Assembly: GCA_937942405.1 (NCBI GenBank)
Contig: CALDEN010000142.1
Location: 1 to 5,212 of the forward strand
Direction: 5' to 3'
DNA length: 5,212 nucleotides
From: an uncultured Saprospiraceae bacterium
Lineage (GTDB): Bacteria > Bacteroidota > Bacteroidia > Chitinophagales > Saprospiraceae
Shown: in pieces, positions 1 through 5,212 of the stretch
Numbering within the stretch: position 1 is the first letter of the stretch
Layout of the letters: each line of letters starts with the position of its first letter
Translations under genes and position numbers: made by a program
Notes under the pieces: model-generated
What the model was told of the DNA's origin: nothing
The model's database searches: none
What the model saw: only the letters and a program-made list of their open reading frames with translations

Positions 1-449
1 GGTCAAAAGCTAAAGCCCATTATCATCAATATCTAGATGAAATAATTATCCCTAGCTGGAGCGTCGATGCTGCTTGTAGCGGTAATCCTGGGATAGTCGA
101 GTATCAAGGTGTAGAAACGCTTTCAAAAAAAGTCTTATTTAAAATGGGCCCTTTTGACAAAGGCACCAATAATATTGGGGAATTTTTGGCTCTGATACAT
201 GCCCTGGCTCTGCTTAAAAATACTGGAAACCACCTAATGCCCGTATATAGTGATAGCAGAACAGCGATGAGCTGGTTCAGAAATAAAAAAGTGAAAACTA
301 CTTTTTTTAACAAATACAAAAATCCAGAATTAAGAGTACTGTTAGATCGGGCTATACTCTGGATGAAATCCAATAAAGTAGAAAACAAAATTTTAAAATG
401 GAATACCGAAAAATGGGGAGAGATCCCTGCAGATTTTGGTAGAAAGTAG
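1..449 (+). CDS. rnhA: Ribonuclease H (RNase HI-like), 5'-truncated by window edge
   Basis: RNase H degrades the RNA strand of RNA:DNA hybrids, such as primers and R-loops, in the cytoplasm. The frame is open from base 3 to the TAG at 447-449, giving 148 residues with no start in the window. The methionine at base 144 is internal, because conserved sequence lies upstream of it. Counting from base 3, the catalytic set is visible: D22 in SVDAACSGNPG, E60 in NNIGEFLAL, D84 in VYSDSRTAM, and D144 in the C-terminal WGEIPADFGRK. This D-E-D-D order and the WGEIPADFGRK ending match the Bacteroidota RNase H proteins that usually carry an N-terminal viroplasmin-like hybrid-binding domain. That domain would lie left of the window and is not seen, so its presence is inference. 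The gene converges on def with only three bases between the stop codons. The family call is secure; the gene symbol is less so, since several RNase H paralogues occur in this phylum. Confidence 0.88.
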   Translation, partial: SKAKAHYHQYLDEIIIPSWSVDAACSGNPGIVEYQGVETLSKKVLFKMGPFDKGTNNIGEFLALIHALALLKNTGNHLMPVYSDSRTAMSWFRNKKVKTTFFNKYKNPELRVLLDRAILWMKSNKVENKILKWNTEKWGEIPADFGRK

Positions 450-452
450 GAT

Positions 453-1007
453 TTATACTCGATAAAATTTCATTCGATAATCAGTGCGTACATTTCCCGT
501 ACGTATAGCCTCCAATTTTCTTTTCAGCATTCTCTTTTTAAGTGGTTTAAGTTTTTCTGTAAAGAGTTTTCCTTCGATGTGATCGTATTCATGCTGTATT
601 ACACGAGCATTTATGTCATCATATTCTTCAATATGCTTTTTGAAATTTTCATCAAAGTAAGAGATGCGTATTTTAGAAAGTCTACTTACATCCGCACGTA
701 CATGAGGAATGCTCAAACAACCTTCCTCATAAGACCATAACTTGCCATCCTCATCGATTATTTCAGGATTTATAAAAGTCTTTTTTATTCCTTTTTCTGG
801 CTCCTTTTCAAACATCTGAATGGTATCGATCAAAAACAATCTTACACCTAATCCCACTTGAGGTGCCGCAAGGCCTATTCCATTTGCATTATACATGGTC
901 TCCCACATATTTTCTAGAAGTGAATCTAAGTTTGCATACTCTTTTTCTAATTCTATTCCTCTCTTTTTAAGGACTGGATGCCCATATGCTACTATCGGTA
1001 AAACCAT
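453..1007 (-). CDS. def: Peptide deformylase
   Basis: This metalloenzyme removes the formyl group from the N-terminal methionine of nascent proteins, acting at the ribosome in the cytoplasm. The 184-residue product has all three family motifs: GIGLAAPQ at residues 43-50, EGCLS at 95-99 and QHEYDH at 138-143. The metal ligands are C97, H139 and H143, and the catalytic acid is E140. The N-terminus (MVLPIVAYGHPVLKK) is typical, so the ATG at 1005-1007 is very likely the true start. The length is normal for Bacteroidota enzymes, with a basic C-terminal tail (residues about 153-184) ending in YRMKFYRV. The ATG directly follows the ruvX stop codon (TAAATG), with no gap and no clear Shine-Dalgarno sequence. 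Translation is therefore probably coupled to ruvX and transcription shared with it. The 3' end faces rnhA across three bases. Confidence 0.97.
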   Translation of the reverse strand: MVLPIVAYGHPVLKKRGIELEKEYANLDSLLENMWETMYNANGIGLAAPQVGLGVRLFLIDTIQMFEKEPEKGIKKTFINPEIIDEDGKLWSYEEGCLSIPHVRADVSRLSKIRISYFDENFKKHIEEYDDINARVIQHEYDHIEGKLFTEKLKPLKKRMLKRKLEAIRTGNVRTDYRMKFYRV

Positions 1008-1418
1008 TTAAAATCTGTTTAAATATCTTTTTAAAATTATCATGGCACTAACTTTATCTGTCAATGCTTTATCTCTCCTTTTACTTTTTTTTACACCATG
1101 CTCTAAAATTAACTTAGCGGCTTCCATCGAGGTATAACTTTCGTCTACCCTTTTTAGTTCAATAGTCGGTGCTAGACGTTTAATTTGAGTCTCTAGAATC
1201 TCAATATCTTTTGTAAGATATGTAGGATTTCCATCGGTATGAGTCGGCCATCCTACTACGATGGTTTGTACTTCTTCCTCTTTCAGATAATTCTTTAAAA
1301 ATGCTAAAAGATCTGGTGTAAGCACTGTCGGTAATCCGTTTATCGAGAGTTTGAGAATATCTGTTACTGCTATTCCTGTTCTTTTCTTTCCATAATCAAT
1401 TGCTAATATTCTTCCCAT
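1008..1418 (-). CDS. ruvX: RuvX/YqgF family putative pre-16S rRNA nuclease / Holliday junction resolvase-like protein
   Basis: YqgF/RuvX proteins have an RNase H-like fold. In E. coli YqgF is implicated in 5' maturation of 16S rRNA; a Holliday-junction role has also been proposed for the family. From the ATG at 1418 the product is 136 residues, the usual family length. Visible motifs are ILAIDYGKKRTGIAVTD (residues 4-20, acidic D8), VVGWPTHTDG (54-63), VDESYTSMEA (91-100, acidic E93) and DKVSAMIIL (121-129, acidic D121). An in-frame TTG three codons upstream (1425-1427) would add only a non-conserved tripeptide and overlaps a candidate promoter element, so the ATG is preferred. The family's common DER-x-T motif reads DESYTS here, with serine replacing arginine. 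The stop TAA (1008-1010) abuts the def ATG. The ruvX-def pairing is common in Bacteroidota. Confidence 0.93.
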   Translation of the reverse strand: MGRILAIDYGKKRTGIAVTDILKLSINGLPTVLTPDLLAFLKNYLKEEEVQTIVVGWPTHTDGNPTYLTKDIEILETQIKRLAPTIELKRVDESYTSMEAAKLILEHGVKKSKRRDKALTDKVSAMIILKRYLNRF

Positions 1419-1424
1419 CGGGTG

Positions 1425-1432
1425 CAAAATTA
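1425..1432 (-). promoter_or_regulatory. Candidate Bacteroidota -7 promoter element for ruvX-def
   Basis: On the minus strand these bases read TAATTTTG, a full match to the Bacteroidota sigma -7 consensus TAnnTTTG, ending six bases before the ruvX ATG. I see no TTG at the usual distance of roughly 19-21 bases upstream, where the terminator's G-rich arm sits, so the -33 half is missing. If used, the transcript would start at or just before the start codon and be essentially leaderless. Short AT-rich motifs like this arise by chance, so confidence is low. Confidence 0.3.
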
Positions 1433-1440
1433 GTCAATAT

Positions 1441-1478
1441 AAAAAAAAAGACCCCCTCCAACATTATGGAGAGGGGTC
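1441..1478 (-). terminator. Intrinsic terminator of the large secreted-protein gene
   Basis: Bases 1450-1460 (GACCCCCTCCA) pair with 1467-1478 (TGGAGAGGGGTC). They form an 11-bp GC-rich stem with one bulged A at 1472 and a six-base loop (ACATTA). On the minus strand the stem is followed immediately by nine T residues (1449 down to 1441), the classic rho-independent layout. It lies 50 bases beyond the stop codon of the 1528-5212 gene and should insulate that gene from ruvX-def. There is no matching T-tract directly after the stem on the plus strand, so it is probably one-directional. Confidence 0.92.
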
Positions 1479-1527
1479 CCATCCCAAAAACAGTAATTTT
1501 TTTGAGCTATCTAAGAGCTCGAGTTTC

Positions 1528-4500
1528 TTATTTTAAGACTACCATTTTTCTAGTTGCAGTAAATTTATCCGCTTCTAGAGAGTAGTATAAAACACCAGAA
1601 GTGTTTAGTACATCTTTATTGATTGTTACAGTATTGTACCCTTTAGAGAATTCTCTCTCTACAGTAGTAATTACTTTTCCAGTAACATCAAATATGGAAA
1701 TCTTAATATTCTGAGTAGCTGGAACTTCAAATGCTATATCCGTAGACACGCTAAATGGATTAGGTGTGTTTTGATATAGAGCATATCCTGCATTGTCATT
1801 TCTAACACTGAGGTTGATGTCCATTACTTCATTACTTTCGTTATATGCTTCTGCTCTAGTAATATCCGAGTTTGCAGATATTAATCCAGCTAAGCTTCCG
1901 TTTTCATTAGCCACGAAGTTCACTACAAAGAGTACCTCGTTTTCAGTTAAATCCTGAGCATTAGTTTGAGACCAACTGGTAGTTAACTGACCAAACTCTA
2001 CATTTTGAGTTCCGAAGTTAGCTTGAGTAAGCTCAATAGCTCCTGATGTAAATCCTTGATAATCAAGAACATCAGTATTGTAATCTAGGGTAAACTGGTA
2101 TCCTACAAGTGTAGAATTTTTCGTTGCCTTTACAGGAACAGAAACCACATCTCCTTTACTGAATGTCATGTCTTCAGTATAAAGTGAAAGCGACTTGTCA
2201 GATCTGTTCTCTGAAGCGTTACTAGTTGCATTTGCTATTACAGAGTTATTTACATCTCCTATTTTCACTGCAACAAAATCTATTTCCATATCTCCTGTCA
2301 ATGCATTAATAGCATAAGTTTCAGGGAATACTTCATCTAAAGGATTAGCAGCATCTACGAATTGGTAACCCTTATCTACGAATCTCCAGCTTTCATTATT
2401 CTGGAAATCTAGATTGATCCCTAGAATTAGTTTTCTTAATTCTATTAAATCAATTGCAGAAATCGTTTCATCATGATTTACATCAGCTGCAATCATTTTG
2501 TAAGGTGTTCCTAATGCCTCAAGCTGAATAATATGCTTCTGGATTAAAACTAAATCTAAAGTACTTACCCCATTCATAGCATCTGTATCTTTTACAGGAT
2601 CAATGTTGTACGCTCCACCGTCAGGCATATCTGCAAATGCATATAAACCATCTGTATTAGTAGACACCATATTCTGACCATCTCCTAAGTGCACATCAAC
2701 TTCCATTAAATCTTGCTCATCTTCAGTAGCAATATTTCCTGAGATTCTATTTAAGATACCATCGTTTCCGATGTTACATGTATTCATGTTATCCTGAATA
2801 TCTATCGTAGTATTACAGAATGACTGAATAAGCGTCCCATCTGGTTGAGTCAGTGCTGTTCCCGTTGCTGAAACTGCAGTTACATAAACAGATACATTAT
2901 TAAGACCCTCATTTAAACAAGTGTATGTAATATTCGTATCGGTTATATCTGTAGAGAATGATAATACTACATTATAACCACATGTGTGATGACTTCCATT
3001 GTCAAAATCACTTGCCCAGATTTCTATCATACCGGTTGTATCAGAAGTAGGCATTAAGTCAGTAGCTAAACCGTTAATTAAATAACAAGTAGGTGCCTTA
3101 CAAGATACAATGCTGAATTCTTGCGAGCAAGCTGCAACATTTCCACATTTATCCTTGAATGACCAGTAAATAGTATGAGTTCCTACTGGATAATCTCCAC
3201 TTGCATCAGCAAGAGATCCAGTTCCATTTTTAGCGTAGTTTGTGTCGAAAGAGCCGTTACTATTTAAATCTATGTCTGCCCACCAATCAAGTACTTCTGT
3301 ACAATCATCAGTAGCTGTTGCTGTCAATTCAATAAATCCATTTGTACATTCTTGATCAAAAGAACATGTAGACTTAGGAGCACAACTGCTCGTAATTACA
3401 GGGTCTACACTATTATTAACTTTAATCACTTGTGTACAAGACCATTGATATACTACATCATTAGCTGGATTTGCATCTTGATTATTTGGATGATTTGATT
3501 GACACCAGTCTAAAATCGTCCACGTTCTAATAATTTTGAAACAAACATTTTCTGAACTTTGTCCTCCAACGTTGAATGGAAATACCTGATCCGTATAATT
3601 TACTCCTACTAGATCACATTGATCCTCAGATAATAAAGGATATCCAGTATTATCAGGGTGAAAATCATTACTCGCTGGATCTGCACAACCTGGAAGATCA
3701 AAATCAGCAGGCCATTGTACATCATCATCCGTAGCGTTACATACGTCTGCAGGATTTACATAAAATGGTTCTGGGTTAGACAAAGTAATAAACTGTGTAC
3801 AAGTTGCTGCAACTGTTCCATCTAAGTTTAAAACAGAAACTGTTCTTCTTATTCTTCCTTGATTACATTGATCAACTTCTGCCACAGCAACATCAGTTAC
3901 AGTAGGATTAGAACAATTGTCATTTACTGTATATGCTCCAAATTGAGTTGAAAGATTTCCATTTAAGTCGTATGTATCATCACAGTCTAAAGCCATATTG
4001 GCTGGACAACTTAGTGATGGTGCTATTTTATCCTGTACTTCGATCTCAACCATACACTCATTGTATCTAGTCATATCTAAAGTACCATCCGTATTGTAAG
4101 AATCGTAAACTCTGAACTGAACAATAACTGGTGTTCCTAGATCCGAACAACAAACTGTTATCGCATCTTCAAAAGTATTTTGAGTAATACCACAATTTGA
4201 ACCATTGTCCATTCTCTTTACTTTCATAGCTACTAACTGACAATCATCATAAGATCCATCATCAAAAACGTTAGCTTGAATATGTGCTAATCCATCTATA
4301 GATAAAGAAACTACAGTATATTGATCACAAATAGCTACTGGTGGCGTACTGTCTTCTACTGTAACCTCATAAGAACAAGTAGTCGAGTTATAACAACAAT
4401 CATATGCTATATATGAAATCGTACTTACCCCTACTGGTAACTGGAATGAAGTAGAACCATCATAACCTGAGATAGCACCTTGGTTAACACCTCCGTGAGA

Positions 4501-5212
4501 CCAACTAACATCTAAGGTAGTTTCAGAACAGCAGTTATCTACTGGTGTAATAACAGGAGGGACATATGATGCATAACAACTTCCTGTTCCTGAAGAGTTC
4601 GTAGTTATTGTAACATTACTTGGACAAGTTACTGTAGGCCCTGCACTATCTGCGATTTCTATAATTTGAGTACATGTTACAGGTGCTTGATTTGTACCAC
4701 AAGACCATTGAACAATACTCCATGTTCTCATTATTTTTTCAACACAACCGATCATTCCTAGATTTACATCAGAGAAGGTGGTTAATAAATTACAATACAA
4801 TTCTGGATCTGGATATAATTCCAACATAGCCGAACCAGCCTGTAAGTATGGTACGTCAAGAGCATAGTTTCCTGCAGTTCCAGGAGCATCTGCACTAATA
4901 GTATAGTCTAATGGTAGATTTCCGTTGGTTATAGCAACCCATTGCTCTATTGTATATCTTGAACCAGAGCAGAGAGTTGCCGAAATTGTATTTGCACTAG
5001 AAGCCACTAATACTCCATTAGCGTCATAAATCCTTAGAAGGCCTGGAATAGTACCTCCATTAGTAAATACAACCATTTCACATGAACCCGCTGAAGGTTG
5101 ATATTCAAACATATAAGAGTCCAAATACCAATTTCCTGAAGCACTTATCATATCTGAAGATGCTATCGAACCTGATAAAGGGAAAATACTTTGAAATCCA
5201 CCTTTGGGCGTA
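1528..5212 (-). CDS. Large secreted modular protein with HYR-like, dockerin-like and cohesin-like domains and T9SS type A sorting domain (N-terminus beyond window)
   Basis: This is a predicted cell-surface or secreted protein exported by the type IX system; its specific substrate or partner is unknown. The frame is open through the right edge: 20 further codons lie upstream of the methionine at 5151, including a PKGGFQSIFPLSGSIASSD-like stretch. That methionine is therefore not the start, and any signal peptide is outside the window. Counting from it (1207 residues), the order is: an unassigned beta-rich region (1-135); cysteine-rich repeats including HYR-like modules (136-792); a Cna-B/carboxypeptidase-regulatory-like segment (803-854); a dockerin-like domain (855-971); a cohesin-like domain (986-1114); and a T9SS sorting domain (1122-1207). 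There are 42 cysteines up to residue 792 and none after, implying a disulfide-rich N-terminal array. No catalytic domain is recognisable in the visible part, so adhesion, matrix or scaffold roles are plausible guesses; an enzyme could sit in the missing N-terminus. The gene ends in TAA (1528-1530) before a strong terminator. Confidence 0.95.
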   Translation of the reverse strand, partial: TPKGGFQSIFPLSGSIASSDMISASGNWYLDSYMFEYQPSAGSCEMVVFTNGGTIPGLLRIYDANGVLVASSANTISATLCSGSRYTIEQWVAITNGNLPLDYTISADAPGTAGNYALDVPYLQAGSAMLELYPDPELYCNLLTTFSDVNLGMIGCVEKIMRTWSIVQWSCGTNQAPVTCTQIIEIADSAGPTVTCPSNVTITTNSSGTGSCYASYVPPVITPVDNCCSETTLDVSWSHGGVNQGAISGYDGSTSFQLPVGVSTISYIAYDCCYNSTTCSYEVTVEDSTPPVAICDQYTVVSLSIDGLAHIQANVFDDGSYDDCQLVAMKVKRMDNGSNCGITQNTFEDAITVCCSDLGTPVIVQFRVYDSYNTDGTLDMTRYNECMVEIEVQDKIAPSLSCPANMALDCDDTYDLNGNLSTQFGAYTVNDNCSNPTVTDVAVAEVDQCNQGRIRRTVSVLNLDGTVAATCTQFITLSNPEPFYVNPADVCNATDDDVQWPADFDLPGCADPASNDFHPDNTGYPLLSEDQCDLVGVNYTDQVFPFNVGGQSSENVCFKIIRTWTILDWCQSNHPNNQDANPANDVVYQWSCTQVIKVNNSVDPVITSSCAPKSTCSFDQECTNGFIELTATATDDCTEVLDWWADIDLNSNGSFDTNYAKNGTGSLADASGDYPVGTHTIYWSFKDKCGNVAACSQEFSIVSCKAPTCYLINGLATDLMPTSDTTGMIEIWASDFDNGSHHTCGYNVVLSFSTDITDTNITYTCLNEGLNNVSVYVTAVSATGTALTQPDGTLIQSFCNTTIDIQDNMNTCNIGNDGILNRISGNIATEDEQDLMEVDVHLGDGQNMVSTNTDGLYAFADMPDGGAYNIDPVKDTDAMNGVSTLDLVLIQKHIIQLEALGTPYKMIAADVNHDETISAIDLIELRKLILGINLDFQNNESWRFVDKGYQFVDAANPLDEVFPETYAINALTGDMEIDFVAVKIGDVNNSVIANATSNASENRSDKSLSLYTEDMTFSKGDVVSVPVKATKNSTLVGYQFTLDYNTDVLDYQGFTSGAIELTQANFGTQNVEFGQLTTSWSQTNAQDLTENEVLFVVNFVANENGSLAGLISANSDITRAEAYNESNEVMDINLSVRNDNAGYALYQNTPNPFSVSTDIAFEVPATQNIKISIFDVTGKVITTVEREFSKGYNTVTINKDVLNTSGVLYYSLEADKFTATRKMVVLK
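1531..1788 (-). other. T9SS type A C-terminal sorting domain
   Basis: Residues 1122-1207 of the large protein. The domain opens with YALYQNTPNPF, then has alternating beta strands (KISIFDVTGKVITTVE, then a GYNTVTI strand), a GVLYYSLEADKF strand, and the terminal ATRKMVVLK. This is the standard pattern of the Por-secretion tail: an NPF box, a D-x-x-GK turn and a final basic-hydrophobic strand ending in K. In known T9SS substrates this domain directs passage through the outer membrane and is usually cleaved off on export. Confidence 0.95.
1810..2196 (-). other. Cohesin-like domain of the large protein
   Basis: Residues 986-1114. The segment has the run of short strands expected of a cohesin fold: SLSLYTEDMTFSKGDVVSVP, then VGYQFTLDYNTDVLDY (the family's Y-(D/N)-x-x-(V/L)-L signature), then LTENEVLFVVNFVA, then an ITRAEAYNESNEVMDI end. 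Cohesins bind dockerins in cellulosomes; cohesin-like domains in other bacteria have broader, mostly untested roles. It sits just after the dockerin-like domain of the same chain. A general immunoglobulin-like beta sandwich is the alternative. Confidence 0.72.
2239..2589 (-). other. Dockerin type I-like domain of the large protein
   Basis: Residues 855-971. There are two calcium-loop/helix units: residues 855-866 followed by LVLIQKHIIQL, and residues 890-901 followed by LIELRKLILGI. The second loop is canonical, with D890, N892, D894, I897 and D901 at positions 1, 3, 5, 8 and 12. The first is weaker: D855, D857 and D866 are present, but M859 is at position 5. A conserved tail follows (SWRFV at 921-925, FVAVKIGDVNNS at 959-970), a style I associate with Saprospiraceae surface proteins. 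The likely function is calcium-stabilised protein-protein contact. Confidence 0.82.
2590..2745 (-). other. Cna-B / carboxypeptidase-regulatory-like beta domain
   Basis: Residues 803-854. The pattern ISGNIATE, VDVHLGDGQN, STNTDGLYAFADMPDGGAYN, then IDPVKD fits small beta-sandwich domains of the Cna-B, SdrD-B or CarboxypepD-regulatory type. The T-x-x-DG-x-Y-x-F turn is the key signature. In surface proteins such domains act as stalk or spacer modules. The domain is short and runs straight into the dockerin-like part. Confidence 0.65.
2788..3099 (-). repeat. FD-x-GS module, copy 2 (large protein)
   Basis: Residues 685-788. The module begins at KAPTCYLINGL, has IEIWASDFDNGSHHTCG in the middle, YTCLNEGLNNVSVYVTA after it, and ends DGTLIQSFCNTTIDIQDN. 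Copy 1 (4027-4344) has the same landmarks in the same order. I do not recognise a named family for it. Confidence 0.6.
3085..3402 (-). other. HYR-like module, copy 2
   Basis: Residues 584-689. The segment starts PVITSSC, contains ELTATATDDCTEV, and ends with YPVGTHTIYWSFKDKCGNVAACSQEFSI. The Y/F-PVG-T-H/T-x-I/V-x-(F/W)-x-x-x-D-x-CGN-x-x-x-C core is the HYR signature, an immunoglobulin-like fold linked to adhesion. It carries a D/N-rich insert around residues 622-650 (DIDLNSNGSFDTN). Confidence 0.7.
3382..3543 (-). repeat. C-x-IIRTW...CTQ-I repeat, copy 3 (large protein)
   Basis: Residues 537-590. CFKIIRTWTILDWC is followed by an N/D-rich spacer (551-567), then WSCTQVIKVNNSVDPVITSSC. It leads directly into HYR-like copy 2. 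It shares the RTW and CTQ-x-I cores with copies at 3766-3867 and 4624-4746. Confidence 0.65.
3766..3867 (-). repeat. C-x-IIRTW...CTQ-I repeat, copy 2 (large protein, most divergent)
   Basis: Residues 429-462. CNQGRIRRTVSVLNLDG is followed by TCTQFITLSNPEP. V replaces W in the RTW core and the spacer is short, but the order C, I-x-RT, CTQ-x-I is kept. It follows a CPANMALDC / FGAYTVNDNC stretch (residues 382-413) and precedes a WPADFDLPGC element (480-489). Confidence 0.55.
4027..4344 (-). repeat. FD-x-GS module, copy 1 (large protein)
   Basis: Residues 270-375. The module begins PPVAICDQYTV, has IQANVFDDGSYDDCQ in the middle, VCCSDLGTPVIVQFRVYD after it, and ends YNECMVEIEVQDK. It parallels copy 2 at 2788-3099: a leading (A/T)-x-C, then FD-(D/N)-GS followed by C, then a C-x-x-x-G strand, then C-x-x-x-I-x-(V/I)-QD. 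The copies are divergent in sequence. Confidence 0.6.
4327..4650 (-). other. HYR module, copy 1
   Basis: Residues 168-275. This is the best HYR-type match in the protein. It opens DSAGPTVTCPSNVTI, has PVDNCC in the middle (204-208), then FQLPVGVSTISYIAYDCCYN (236-255), and closes TCSYEVTVEDSTPPVAIC. The CP-x-(N/D)-(V/I) opening, PVG-x-(S/T)-x-(I/V) centre and C-x-(Y/F)-x-V-x-V-x-D-x-x-PP closing are the family hallmarks. Two vicinal cysteine pairs are unusual (207-208, 252-253). Confidence 0.82.
4624..4746 (-). repeat. C-x-IIRTW...CTQ-I repeat, copy 1 (large protein)
   Basis: Residues 136-176. CVEKIMRTWSIVQWSC is followed by VTCTQIIEIADSAGPTVTC. It leads straight into HYR copy 1, just as copy 3 leads into HYR-like copy 2, so the RTW unit plus HYR looks like a duplicated pair. 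Confidence 0.65.

Noticed and set aside
104..388. 94-residue minus-strand open frame
   Set aside because: It lies antisense to the RNase H frame, which has all its catalytic residues. The frame's own product has no recognisable motif.
1425..1427. TTG as alternative ruvX start
   Set aside because: It adds only three non-conserved residues before the typical MGRILAIDYG start and overlaps the promoter-like element.
1504..1520. GAGCT...AGCTC inverted repeat as a second terminator
   Set aside because: The stem is only five pairs with a seven-base loop, and there is no T-tract immediately after it on either strand; a much stronger terminator lies next to it.
1400..1585. 61-residue plus-strand open frame
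   Set aside because: It overlaps the ruvX start, the terminator and the end of the secreted-protein gene, and has no motif.
5149..5151. Methionine at 5151 as the start of the large secreted protein
   Set aside because: The frame stays open for 20 more codons to the window edge with similar composition, and no signal peptide follows this methionine.
1..5212. CRISPR array, tRNA/rRNA, insertion sequence or defence system
   Set aside because: I saw no short regularly spaced repeats, terminal inverted repeats, transposase motifs or RNA-gene signatures. The repeats in the large gene are protein-level and divergent in DNA.

Overview
The window looks like chromosomal DNA of a Bacteroidota bacterium, most likely from the Saprospiraceae or a close relative. 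The evidence is AT-rich sequence, a type IX secretion (T9SS) C-terminal sorting domain, a large secreted protein built from HYR-like, dockerin-like and cohesin-like modules in the order typical of that family, and a ruvX-def pair, a neighbourhood often seen in Bacteroidota. The taxonomic call is an inference from protein style; there is no rRNA or other marker here.

Layout from left to right. Bases 1-449 (+) hold the 3' part of a ribonuclease H gene, cut by the left edge but keeping all four catalytic acidic residues. Three bases later, and convergent with it, comes peptide deformylase (def, 453-1007, -). Its start codon directly abuts the stop codon of ruvX/yqgF (1008-1418, -), so the two form a tight ruvX-def operon. 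Bases 1419-1527 are intergenic. They contain a strong intrinsic terminator for the gene to the right, with its T-tract running almost into ruvX, and a possible Bacteroidota-type -7 promoter element right at the ruvX start.

Bases 1528-5212 (-) are one open frame for a very large secreted surface protein. Its C-terminus is in the window and its N-terminus lies beyond the right edge. From N to C within the window it has an unassigned beta-rich region, a cysteine-rich array of HYR-like and related repeats (42 cysteines in the first 792 residues counted from the methionine at 5151), a Cna-B/carboxypeptidase-regulatory-like segment, a dockerin-like domain, a cohesin-like domain, and a T9SS type A sorting domain. 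The last 415 residues have no cysteine at all.

The three left-hand genes are housekeeping genes (RNA:DNA hybrid removal, N-terminal deformylation, RuvX nuclease) and have no evident functional link to the secreted protein. I found no RNA genes, mobile elements, CRISPR arrays or defence genes. The most unusual content is the modular architecture of the large secreted protein.
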